A stretch of DNA of 64,000 nucleotides, taken from G020350405 sp964513655. GTDB taxonomy: Bacteria > Planctomycetota > Phycisphaerae > Sedimentisphaerales > Anaerobacaceae. The notes below the pieces were generated by a model. That model worked only from the letters and a program-made list of their open reading frames with translations. It did not search any database and was not told the origin of the DNA. Shown one piece after another: positions 28,626 to 36,923 of this stretch. Each line of letters begins with the position of its first letter. Position 1 is the first letter of the stretch. A program made the position numbers and the translations under genes. The stretch covers positions 44,127 to 108,126 of the forward strand of contig CAZENQ010000004.1 in assembly GCA_964513655.1 (NCBI GenBank), given 5' to 3'.

Positions 28626-28654
28626 ATGATACCACCCACCTAGTCAGCAATCAA
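28626..28654 (-). promoter_or_regulatory. Predicted sigma-70 promoter of the exopolysaccharide operon
   Basis: On the minus strand TTGATT (28649-28654) and TATCAT (28626-28631) are 17 bases apart. The -10 box matches five of six consensus bases. Transcription would start near 28619 and give a leader of about 130 nucleotides before the ATG at 28490. Confidence 0.5.
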
Positions 28655-28763
28655 GTGTTTTTACAGTTATTGTTGTTAGTGGAAGATGAGGTTTCAGGCA
28701 TGGAGAACCTTTGCTAACTGTGAGCTAATTCCTCTCAAGGACACAGAGTTGCCGGCTGGCAGC

Positions 28764-28849
28764 GGGTAGCATTCTGCGTACAGCAGCTCTTAAGCCTCCT
28801 CACAGTGCCGCTTTTCCGGCTTGTCGGAACAGTTTTTCCAGTGCTACCC
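28764..28849. repeat. Inverted repeat enclosing a structured 86-bp segment
   Basis: GGGTAGCA (28764-28771) and TGCTACCC (28842-28849) are perfect inverted copies. Inside are smaller complementary pairs, GCCG/CGGC and CTG/CAG. The element lies between, not downstream of, the two divergent promoters, so it is not in either leader. It may be a small RNA or a looped control site. No known RNA family was recognised. Confidence 0.3.
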
Positions 28850-28957
28850 AAAAATCCTCTATTAGGCGTATTCCGCAAGTATATACCGATCCGCGACAAA
28901 ATCACAATCTGCCTCCAAGCTGACCTAATAGCAACACGATAAATCACCTGCAGTTGG

Positions 28958-28986
28958 TTGTCACGATACTACTTATCTGGTACAAT
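28958..28986 (+). promoter_or_regulatory. Predicted sigma-70 promoter of the sulfatase/TPR gene
   Basis: TTGTCA (28958-28963) and TACAAT (28981-28986) are exactly 17 bases apart, each five of six to consensus. The -10 box overlaps the TTG at 28986 where the longest reading frame begins. Translation must therefore start downstream, at the ATG at 29055. Confidence 0.6.
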
Positions 28987-29054
28987 TGACTTATATTCGT
29001 TTCATGGGCTACACTTTAAGTGCTGCCAGACTAAGAAATCCGCCTGGAGGCATC

Positions 29055-31124
29055 ATGATTGAAATGTTGAAGAAAAAACGCCCCTTTCTGTGGAGGAAAT
29101 CCATAGTAGTGGGGGTAATATTACTGCTCGTCGTCCGGACCATATGGTTTTTTCCTCGAACAAACTGGTCCATTAAAGACATACGTAAAACGGACGTTAC
29201 TGCAGAAAACATGGGCCAAATAGGCATTACCCCAAAGGATGTGCGTCACGTCGTCCTCATCAGCATCGATACATGCCGGGCAGACCACCTTGGATGCTAT
29301 GGCTACTCCCGCAAAACCAGTCCCAACCTCGATGCCCTTGCCGCTGACGGTGTTTTATTTAATCATGCCGTCGCACCGGTACCTATTACCCTTCCCTCCC
29401 ACAGTTCCATGTTGACGGGGACGATACCTCCTTATCACGGAGTACGCGACAACAGCAGTTATCGGCTGGCAGGCGCAAATGTTACCCTTGCCGAGGTCTT
29501 GAGGGAAAATGGGTTTGCAACTGGAGCAGTCATCGGCTCTTTTGTTTTAGACTCGCAGTTTGGTCTCGATCAAGGATTTGACACCTACGATGACAACTTA
29601 GGCAAAGAGAATAGGACGGTCAGTCATTTCTTCAACGAGCGCAAGGGCCAGGAAGTAACTCTTGTCGCAAATAGATGGCTGGAAAAACACCGCAAGGACA
29701 AGTTTTTCCTTTTCATCCATTATTTTGACCCCCATTACCCTTATGAGCTACACAAACGCTCTCTCTTCACCTCCATACCTTTCCTTGCTCTCCCGAGGGA
29801 CAAATACGACGGTGAAATCGCCTATACCGACAGTTGTATCGGCCGGGTCATAAATAAACTAAAAGATCTCAATCTCTACGATTCCACCTTATTAATCATT
29901 ACGGCTGACCACGGAGAAAGCCTAGGGCAACATTCCGAATCGTCTCATGGGTATTTCATTTATCACAGCACGCTGCATGTTCCTCTTATTGTTAAAGCCC
30001 CTGGAGGACCTGAGGGCAAAATAGTAAACGACCTTGCGGGCTTAATTGATATAGTACCCACCGTCTGCAGTCTTTTGGGTATTCCCGTCCCCACACATGT
30101 GCAAGGCAGAGACCTGAGCGCCTTCTTCTCTAACAGAAGCAGTTCTAGCAACCAAAGGTCTATTTACTGCGAATCGCTCCTGCCCACAAAATTTGGTTTA
30201 GGTCCATTCCTCGGCTTGGTAAGTGACCATTGGAAGTATATCCATACTTTAGAGCCCGAATTGTACGAACTCAGAAAAGACCCTCTCGAAACTAAAAATC
30301 TGCTGGATGAGCAGACAAAACAAGCACAAATCATGCAAGAACACCTCAAGTTGGCTCTACAAGACAGCAGCCTTAACAAAACAGCAGGTAGTAAGATATC
30401 GTTGGACGAACAAACCAGAAGGCGTCTCCAGTCGTTAGGGTACATATCAAGCCGCACAGTGGATGAAAACATTCAATTTGTTGACGAAAAAAGATTAGAT
30501 CCAAAAAAATTCGTTGAGTTTTATAATTTCACCGACAAATTCTTTGAATTTAGATTGTCAAAAAAATTCGACAAAGCAAAAAAACTCTGTGATAACATGC
30601 TGGCAAAGTGGCCTGACATGAAGCAGGCACACTATTATTTAGGCTTAATCGCTCTCTCCAAAAAAGATAACCGGGCGATGATCACACACTTTTCCCGATA
30701 CTTAACAGCCACGAAGTCGGATCCTAATGCTCTTGACATGCAGGTTAAAACTGATTATGAACTGGCGCTTGCTCATACCAACTTAGGTGTTGCACTCCAG
30801 CGTGAAGGGCAAATCGAACAGGCTATCCCGCACTACCTTAAAGCCTTGTCTTACAACCCCTACTCCGTAGAGACAACCTACGATTTGGCAGGTGCTTACT
30901 TTGAGCAGGATAGGCTTCCTGATGCCAGCATTTACTATAGCCAGACATTAGAGTTAGACCCAAATTCTCCATACGCACATTACATGATGGGCAACGTGCT
31001 GCTTAAACAGGCCAAATTTGAACAGGCCATTATCCACTATAATAAAGCCCTGCAATTAAAACCAGACTGGGAAAACGCTCGCCGCAACCTGACTATAGCC
31101 GAGCAAAAGAAAAGAGGATTCTAA
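29055..31124 (+). CDS. Sulfatase-like hydrolase with C-terminal TPR domain
   Basis: A 689-residue protein. A membrane anchor (about residues 15-33) precedes a sulfatase-fold domain with SIDTCRADHLGCYGY, then PITLPSHSSMLTG and TADHGESLG. The nucleophile position of C/S-x-P-x-R is Thr (T-L-P-S-H), so this is probably not a formylglycine sulfatase but a phosphodiesterase or transferase of the same superfamily. RLQSLGYIS closes the catalytic part. The last 180 residues hold tetratricopeptide repeats (LGVALQREGQIEQAIPHYLKAL, MGNVLLKQAKFEQAIIHYNKAL) for protein contacts. GGAGG lies four bases before the chosen ATG, and the upstream promoter excludes the earlier TTG. Confidence 0.85.
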   Translation: MIEMLKKKRPFLWRKSIVVGVILLLVVRTIWFFPRTNWSIKDIRKTDVTAENMGQIGITPKDVRHVVLISIDTCRADHLGCYGYSRKTSPNLDALAADGVLFNHAVAPVPITLPSHSSMLTGTIPPYHGVRDNSSYRLAGANVTLAEVLRENGFATGAVIGSFVLDSQFGLDQGFDTYDDNLGKENRTVSHFFNERKGQEVTLVANRWLEKHRKDKFFLFIHYFDPHYPYELHKRSLFTSIPFLALPRDKYDGEIAYTDSCIGRVINKLKDLNLYDSTLLIITADHGESLGQHSESSHGYFIYHSTLHVPLIVKAPGGPEGKIVNDLAGLIDIVPTVCSLLGIPVPTHVQGRDLSAFFSNRSSSSNQRSIYCESLLPTKFGLGPFLGLVSDHWKYIHTLEPELYELRKDPLETKNLLDEQTKQAQIMQEHLKLALQDSSLNKTAGSKISLDEQTRRRLQSLGYISSRTVDENIQFVDEKRLDPKKFVEFYNFTDKFFEFRLSKKFDKAKKLCDNMLAKWPDMKQAHYYLGLIALSKKDNRAMITHFSRYLTATKSDPNALDMQVKTDYELALAHTNLGVALQREGQIEQAIPHYLKALSYNPYSVETTYDLAGAYFEQDRLPDASIYYSQTLELDPNSPYAHYMMGNVLLKQAKFEQAIIHYNKALQLKPDWENARRNLTIAEQKKRGF

Positions 31125-31298
31125 AAAACCGCTTTTTTCTCAGACCATTCCGAAACCACACCCAACCGGATGCAAGCGAAAACTCTTGGCCTATAGAGAT
31201 TCCGTAACGCCCTGTGTTTTGACCAATCGCAAGGAAACGATATGCCTAGCTGACGACCTGATTCACTCTTGAGGACAACGCCTCCCACACAACTCCGT

Positions 31299-32144
31299 TT
31301 ATAGCCGAACCCTTAAAAATGGCTTAGAAATCAATGCAAAAACCAGCGAAGCAACGAAGAAATAAACCAGCCACCAGTCAGTCCCGCTGGTCCAGGACAG
31401 ACGGTCAGGATAATCAATACTGATAGACTGGACGACCGAATCGGGGCCTAAAGGCTTCTCCGCCGGATGCAACAAAATATCAGCCCATCGCCATCCGGGC
31501 CGCTCGGCGCTTACACACATAAAGCCCTCACCTATTGCTAACTCTTTCTCAACCAGGTCGTCCCGTACTTCAAAAACCATCCGATGTAGCCCATTCTGAC
31601 GCGCTTTGATTTTCCAGTATACTTCTCGCTTGCTGAGAACGCGAACCGGCCCGGTTATCACCTCAGCCGAAGGCATTGACTCAACATTTATCTCTGGCCA
31701 CGGCTTTTCAACATTATTGTTCAGTTGCATCGTTACTACTGCCTCTTCACCCTGCAGCAGCGGACGAGACTGATACCAAAGCGCCATTTGGGCCGCCAGT
31801 AAAGACACCGGTATAATCGATATCAACATAGGCCTGATGTAATGGAACAACAACATAAAAGCACCCTTGAAGAGATGTCCCTGGGCCTTAAAGGTAACCA
31901 CCATGCTGTCTTTAAAAAGTTTGAGGGTAAGCATATTGGCCTTGATGTTGTCCCTGACGCGCCCTACGGCGGTCTGATTTGAAGTGTATTTTAAGATAAT
32001 CAGCAATACTACCCCCGTCACTGCCGAAACAATCCCGTTCGACAGCCACCCTGGAAGCACACCAATCGGAGCAAGCAGAAATCTACCAAGGGCGTTGGTA
32101 ACGACGTTAATCAAGGTTGCTAATTGGGCGAGAAAACTCATCAT
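31299..32144 (-). CDS. Membrane protein of unknown function with extracytoplasmic beta-rich domain
   Basis: A 281-residue protein I cannot name. A first membrane segment at about residues 34-52 is followed by a basic, helical cytoplasmic stretch (NQTAVGRVRDNIKANMLTLKLFKD). A second segment at about 101-122 leads into a domain of about 130 residues rich in Val and Thr with RPLLQGEEAVVTMQL. A last segment at about 257-274 ends the protein. The helical layout of the first half recalls EMC3/Oxa1-type insertases, which is only a topological impression. Its ATG overlaps the stop of the ribbon-helix-helix gene as ATGA, so it is the last gene of the four-gene phosphodiesterase operon. Confidence 0.7.
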   Translation of the reverse strand: MMSFLAQLATLINVVTNALGRFLLAPIGVLPGWLSNGIVSAVTGVVLLIILKYTSNQTAVGRVRDNIKANMLTLKLFKDSMVVTFKAQGHLFKGAFMLLFHYIRPMLISIIPVSLLAAQMALWYQSRPLLQGEEAVVTMQLNNNVEKPWPEINVESMPSAEVITGPVRVLSKREVYWKIKARQNGLHRMVFEVRDDLVEKELAIGEGFMCVSAERPGWRWADILLHPAEKPLGPDSVVQSISIDYPDRLSWTSGTDWWLVYFFVASLVFALISKPFLRVRL

Positions 32145-32326
32145 TCGATGTAGCCAAGTCCTCGAAGCTGGTCCGCAACTTTCTCATCTGATTCGGAAGC
32201 TTCGTATTTGGCAAGTTCCATCTCAATGATATGCGTAACAAACTCTTCGACGCTGCTGTAGCCCGCCACTTCGGCCGCCTTTTTCACCCGGTCAAAAAGG
32301 TTTGAATCAATCTTTATCTTGGCCAT
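32141..32326 (-). CDS. Small ribbon-helix-helix (CopG/MetJ-Arc type) protein
   Basis: Sixty-one residues: a beta strand AKIKID, then helix NLFDRVKKAAEVAGY, then helix SVEEFVTHIIEMELAKYE, the ribbon-helix-helix layout of small DNA-binding proteins. An acidic linker and the tail QLRGLGYIE follow. The ATG at 32326 has GGGAG eight bases upstream; an earlier ATG at 32356 is possible but less well placed. The gene sits inside an operon with two phosphodiesterase-like enzymes, so it may autoregulate them. The C-terminal LRGLGY resembles the end of the sulfatase-like protein at 18754, which is unexpected in a DNA-binding protein. Confidence 0.75.
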   Translation of the reverse strand: MAKIKIDSNLFDRVKKAAEVAGYSSVEEFVTHIIEMELAKYEASESDEKVADQLRGLGYIE

Positions 32327-32365
32327 TCGTTTAACTCCCTTACTTAACTGTCTCAATACTTTAGT

Positions 32366-34399
32366 CTATGTTGGGAAAATATTTCTGCCCTCCATTGAGG
32401 ATGGGACTTCCAACCCAAATTCCGTCAGAATCGACGGCGCCACGTCTATCAAAGCCGGCCTCTCGGCGGTGATGGGTTTGTTGCTGAAAATAACCCCCGG
32501 CACCTCCGAAACATCGGCGCAATGGTCCGCACTCCACGCTGAGTCGTTGTCCAACAAAACTTCTTCTGTCATATCTCCAAGACAGGTGGCCCATGATGCG
32601 CGGAAGCCGCGGGCGTAGCCCACGACCAAATCAGGAGCCAAAGCCGTGGCGGGGCCGCGATATGCCTTATCGGTACGGTGCACTTGCCTGATGACTCGTT
32701 TGCCATTGGTGTCGGTAAGCACCTCAAGCTTGCCTTTCAATTCTTCGATGAGTCCTTCGCGTTGGGGGCCCGGCTCCACTATGCCATCTCGCTCCCGTCC
32801 TTTGAGATTCAGGTATAGACCGTTTATGCCCAGCCCGTACGCTCTTGTTTTTGACCAATCAACATCGCGCAAAATCGCGGTAGAACCTCCAGGCTGCACA
32901 TAGCCGTTTGCCCGCAGCCATGAGTTGAGATTAAACTGCCTTCTGAAGTTGGCAAAGCCGTGGTCGCTCATCGCAATAATCGTGGCCTCATTACCATAAC
33001 GGTGCAGAATATCTCCAAGAACATCATCCATCTTCTCATAAATGCCTTTTAGGTGATTGAAGTACCTTTTGGCCTCGGCAGTTGAACGCACAGGATGCTT
33101 CTCGTCCGAATCCCACCAGAACATATGCGCCTGTAAATCTGTGCTGGAAAAGTAAAAGAACAAAAGGCCCTCGTCATACTGTTCGAGGGCGTATTTCAAC
33201 AGGTTGAGTCGTTCCTGGAGCACATAATCCGCCTGGGTGGCATACTCGGCATCGGAGAATACCTTGTTCGCTAACGCCTTGTGGTCCTCCTGAAACCCCG
33301 TGGTATAGAACAGGCCCAACTTATCGGAAATCCGCTTAATAAACTCTGGTGGCTCGGTAAGCTTAAGGTAAGGCTTAGCTGGGTCACTGTTAACGGGAGT
33401 TACATAAAGTCTGAAGTTCGGGCTAAACTCTTGCAGATAAAATCGGCATATACCGCTGATGTGTTCGTTAAGACCGGGCTTACTCAATTCAAAATCCAGC
33501 TTTATCCAGCGACTCCACTGCCCTTCTTTGAGCAGGACTTTATACTTTTGGATTTCAATCACCGCCGCTTTGGCACCTGTGTCCCGATGCACAGCAAATT
33601 TAATAGCAGCGGGCTTGGGATTTACAAGAAAACTATTAGTTGGACCAATCAATTCAGCTTTAGCGGTATCATTTTCGAAGAAAAGCATGGACCGTCGGCC
33701 GCCGCCTTCCTCCTTTGTACGAACGGGTCCGTCCTCGCCATAGTGCTGATATGTGCCGTATGTTCCCAGCATGTCGGGAGTACCCATACCTGATAAACAC
33801 CGATGGTGGCCGTATTTCGACCGGCTCGAAGGGTAGTTTGAAGGCAGGTTATAGAATACCGAGCCGATACCCGCCTCATCCAGATAATCCCAGAAAGGCG
33901 TCCCTTGGCGCCGCAGCAAAGTAACGGGGCGTTTGTGATTAAAAGGCCAGAAGTCCAGTTGTACTTTGTGCTCTCCTATTTCCCAGTAACCCTCCCCTGG
34001 TAGTGTCTCTGCCATCGCGAAAAACGGAACACACTGTTGTTCAGGATGACGATGGATAAAATCAAATATCCCATGGCTTCCCGGCCCGGCACCATTAATG
34101 AAATTCGCCCACGCCACCGGGCTCTGCGGTGGAATGCTGGTGCCCAGAACGCGGTACCCACCAAGTTGGCGAAGCCTGGCAAAATTGGGCAAGTTCCCGG
34201 CATTCATCATTCTTTCAGACAAACCGGGATCCATGCCATCGATGCCAATGACAATGACCTTCTTTCCTGCACCAGCCCGTCCTTTTTTACCCGCATAGAC
34301 GCGCCTTGTAGTCAAACCTGCGCTAAACCCTGCCGCCGCTATAGCGGAACGCTTGAGAAATTCCCGTCGATCAAGCTTTCTATTGATTCTACTGACCAT
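32366..34399 (-). CDS. Tat-exported alkaline phosphatase superfamily phosphodiesterase
   Basis: About 677 residues. A twin-arginine signal, DRREFLKRSAIAAAGFSAG, indicates folded export to the periplasm. The type I phosphodiesterase/nucleotide pyrophosphatase domain begins VIVIGIDGMDPGL, with a Ser nucleophile candidate in QSPVAWANF, GPGSHGIFDF, SDHGF and a late ADH metal histidine. The family cleaves phosphodiester or phosphoanhydride bonds; the substrate is unknown. ATG 34399 is chosen; a GTG at 34408 is possible. It lies 22 bases after the related 732-residue gene, indicating one transcript and an old duplication. Confidence 0.85.
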   Translation of the reverse strand: MVSRINRKLDRREFLKRSAIAAAGFSAGLTTRRVYAGKKGRAGAGKKVIVIGIDGMDPGLSERMMNAGNLPNFARLRQLGGYRVLGTSIPPQSPVAWANFINGAGPGSHGIFDFIHRHPEQQCVPFFAMAETLPGEGYWEIGEHKVQLDFWPFNHKRPVTLLRRQGTPFWDYLDEAGIGSVFYNLPSNYPSSRSKYGHHRCLSGMGTPDMLGTYGTYQHYGEDGPVRTKEEGGGRRSMLFFENDTAKAELIGPTNSFLVNPKPAAIKFAVHRDTGAKAAVIEIQKYKVLLKEGQWSRWIKLDFELSKPGLNEHISGICRFYLQEFSPNFRLYVTPVNSDPAKPYLKLTEPPEFIKRISDKLGLFYTTGFQEDHKALANKVFSDAEYATQADYVLQERLNLLKYALEQYDEGLLFFYFSSTDLQAHMFWWDSDEKHPVRSTAEAKRYFNHLKGIYEKMDDVLGDILHRYGNEATIIAMSDHGFANFRRQFNLNSWLRANGYVQPGGSTAILRDVDWSKTRAYGLGINGLYLNLKGRERDGIVEPGPQREGLIEELKGKLEVLTDTNGKRVIRQVHRTDKAYRGPATALAPDLVVGYARGFRASWATCLGDMTEEVLLDNDSAWSADHCADVSEVPGVIFSNKPITAERPALIDVAPSILTEFGLEVPSSMEGRNIFPT

Positions 34400-34421
34400 C
34401 TTACGCACTCTGTGATATCAA

Positions 34422-36620
34422 TTATTTTTTGTGACTTCTACAACCATCTGTATCAGCTACTGTTAATGCCTTGCCGTCCATATACTTGGGAACATCAACC
34501 CCGAACATGTCCAGCACGGTCGGACCTATATCCATCAGTCTGGGACGCTCTGCATCAATGGGACGATTACAAAAAAGAACACCTGGAACAAGAGAATGGT
34601 CAATGCAATGGTCGCCGCTCCAGGCCTTGGTATTGGCGTGAAGGATTCTCTCGGTTACCTGCCCAATTGCAGTCTCCCATGATGCGCGGTAACCCTTGTT
34701 ATACCCTACAAGCAGGTCGGGTGATTCTCCTTTATACGGCCCGCGGTAAATCTCCAGCGCATTATAAACCTGCTTAATCACGCCCTGCCCCCTCTCCGGG
34801 TCTCTCAGTTCGGCAAGCTTTTCGGCAATTTCTTTTCGCAGTTGGACGGCTTCGGACCCCGAATCCACAATCCCCTGCGACTCTCGACCCTTGAGATTAA
34901 GAAAGATACCTGCCAGACCAATCGCAAAAGCACGCGTCTGGGACCAGTCAACAACGGCAAGATACTTTTGCTCCCTCGGACCATCCTTAACTTTAAGGTA
35001 GCCATTCTCCTCGAGCCATCGGTTCAAATCAACACCGTAACGAAACGTGCTAAATCCGTGGTCAGAAATAATCATAACGATAGTGTCTTTGCCCTTACAC
35101 TTGGCCAACGTCTTACCTACCAGTACGTCCATACGCTGATAAAGTTCTTCGATGACATTGCGCTGCTCGTCCGGAGTTTGTCCCCGATGTGCAGGGTGCT
35201 CCTCGTCAATATCCCGCCAAAATGTGTGCTGTAAGCGGTCGGTACCGTCAAACACACAAACGCACAGGCCGTGTCTGACTTTGTCCAGAGCATCAAAAAA
35301 CATCTGCTCCCGCTCTCTATCCATATTGATACATTGTTGTATAAAACCATCGTCGACGAGAACTTTTTCATTAAGAGCCCAGCTGTCCTCGGCAAGACCC
35401 AAGGTGGCAAAAGGACCTTGTCGCTTGGCAAGGTAGGTCGAGTAAATAGCAGGGTAGGAAATGGGCATAGCCGGCTTTTCCGGGTCGATGTTGACAGGTG
35501 TAACATACAACTCAAATTCAGGCGAGGTACTCAACAAAAGAAACTTGCAGATGCCATGCACCTTTATACCCGGAGCGGCTTTAAAGTCTACCTTTATCCA
35601 TTCGGTATATTCGTCCTTCCTGAGCCCGTAACTTACTCCGTTAATTTTGATATCTGCTGAAGAGTCGTCCTTGATAGTCACCACAAAAGGAGATTTCAAA
35701 ACATTATTGTCCTTCCGTAGCGGGTTCTCTGAACCGACAAGCTCTGCTCTTATGGTGTTACCTTCTCTGGTCACATAATAATTTTCACCGCCGGTGTGCT
35801 CAACCTTCTCCTCGGCCCGGGTAGTGTAAAAGGAAAACATCCCCTGCGTGCCCCGCAGGTCCGGAACACACATTCCTGATAACTGTACGCCGCGAAATTT
35901 CTCAGGAGGAAAGGTAATGGGAACGCGAATGACACTGCTGAATATCCCGTGCTCGCCCAGAGTCTTCCAAAAGGGTTTACCCTTGCGCAGCAAACGAATG
36001 TCGGCTTTGCCCAGGGGAAACTGATACTTACCCAGACTGATTGTTCTCCGCGGCCCTCTAATGTCCACCGAACTAAGCCTGGGCTGATAGCTCTGCTTAT
36101 CACGCGTCAGAAAATCGAAGATATTATGTTTGCCCGGATTACAGCCGGTCTGAAACGATGACCATGCCACCGGCGACATTGACGGAACAGTGGTTGACAA
36201 CCGCTTAAAGCAGCCACGGTCTCGAAGCTTGGCCAGGTTAGGAAGCTTGCCCTCGGCCAGGAACTTTTCCGTCAGCAGCGGGTCCATTCCATCCAGCCCC
36301 AGTACCACGAATTTCTTGACCCGGCTCCGGGCGAAAGCACGCCGACCGCGAATTGCCCGAATAATATAGCGTATCGGCCAAGTGAAAAGGGCCAGCAGCC
36401 CGGACAGCAGGGCCGTAAACATCACCAGGAACGAACCCACCACCGCAAACCCAGCCCCCGGCCCAATATAAGCCTGAGCCTGACCGGGGATAGCCAAAAC
36501 AAAAAGAACAACCACAAACAGAAATTTAAGATTTCTACGCCCCTGACTTGCTAACCTTTTCTCGTTGATTTGCTGTAGAACCTGAAATACAGTGCCCGTA
36601 ATCGAGGATGAATTTCCCAT
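34422..36620 (-). CDS. Membrane-anchored alkaline phosphatase superfamily phosphodiesterase
   Basis: A 732-residue protein. An N-terminal hydrophobic segment (about 28-48), then AYIGPGAGFAVVG and a second segment of about 30 residues anchor it. The catalytic domain begins FVVLGLDGMDPLL, with the Ser nucleophile candidate in SMSPVAWSSF, GKHNIFDF and SDHGF, and WSGDHCIDHS near the end. Domain order and motifs match the Tat-exported neighbour, so the two are paralogues with different anchoring. The first gene of the minus-strand operon, it diverges from cysD across a 303-bp gap. Confidence 0.85.
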   Translation of the reverse strand: MGNSSSITGTVFQVLQQINEKRLASQGRRNLKFLFVVVLFVLAIPGQAQAYIGPGAGFAVVGSFLVMFTALLSGLLALFTWPIRYIIRAIRGRRAFARSRVKKFVVLGLDGMDPLLTEKFLAEGKLPNLAKLRDRGCFKRLSTTVPSMSPVAWSSFQTGCNPGKHNIFDFLTRDKQSYQPRLSSVDIRGPRRTISLGKYQFPLGKADIRLLRKGKPFWKTLGEHGIFSSVIRVPITFPPEKFRGVQLSGMCVPDLRGTQGMFSFYTTRAEEKVEHTGGENYYVTREGNTIRAELVGSENPLRKDNNVLKSPFVVTIKDDSSADIKINGVSYGLRKDEYTEWIKVDFKAAPGIKVHGICKFLLLSTSPEFELYVTPVNIDPEKPAMPISYPAIYSTYLAKRQGPFATLGLAEDSWALNEKVLVDDGFIQQCINMDREREQMFFDALDKVRHGLCVCVFDGTDRLQHTFWRDIDEEHPAHRGQTPDEQRNVIEELYQRMDVLVGKTLAKCKGKDTIVMIISDHGFSTFRYGVDLNRWLEENGYLKVKDGPREQKYLAVVDWSQTRAFAIGLAGIFLNLKGRESQGIVDSGSEAVQLRKEIAEKLAELRDPERGQGVIKQVYNALEIYRGPYKGESPDLLVGYNKGYRASWETAIGQVTERILHANTKAWSGDHCIDHSLVPGVLFCNRPIDAERPRLMDIGPTVLDMFGVDVPKYMDGKALTVADTDGCRSHKK

Positions 36621-36923
36621 ATCGACATCTTAATCGATTTAATTGGTCAACATCTTTGTTTACGTGTTTATTATAGCATATATAGATATGAGAGACAACG
36701 AAATTCGGCTCGTCTCCAGTGCCTGCTAAACGCCTGAACCGGCTTATCGCCGATGGATTCGCTACAAAGCGAAAGTCGCACCCAGACGCCGCATAGCCCC
36801 CAACGCTCACCTAAACGTGTGAAAACGCGACTTTTTCTTGGTGGATATTGCTCATCATTTTGATATAATAGATAATTTGCATAACTGAGCAGTTGTTCGT
36901 GATTAATCAGGAGTGTTCTCGGC
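36621..36923. other. 303-bp divergent region between phosphodiesterase operon and cysD
   Basis: A perfect TATAAT at 36864-36869, with TTGGTG at 36838-36843 as a poor -35 at a long 20-base spacing, could be part of the cysD promoter. CAGGAG lies about 11 bases before the cysD ATG. The rest shows no gene, although frames are open on the minus strand. I see no clear inverted operator repeat for the ribbon-helix-helix protein. Confidence 0.4.

Larger units (their letters stand above)
28491..28985. other. 495-bp divergent regulatory region
   Basis: This separates the minus-strand exopolysaccharide operon from the plus-strand sulfatase/TPR gene. It contains one good promoter for each direction and, between them, an 8-bp inverted repeat enclosing small internal stems (28764-28849). 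No credible coding sequence is present. Confidence 0.55.

Noticed and set aside
28735..28947. 70-codon basic minus-strand frame in the divergent promoter region
   Set aside because: Cys/Arg-rich composition without family resemblance, and it lies over the inverted repeat between the two promoters.
36838..36869. Full sigma-70 promoter for cysD
   Set aside because: TATAAT is perfect, but the only -35 candidate is 20 bases away. It is kept only as a comment on the intergenic region.
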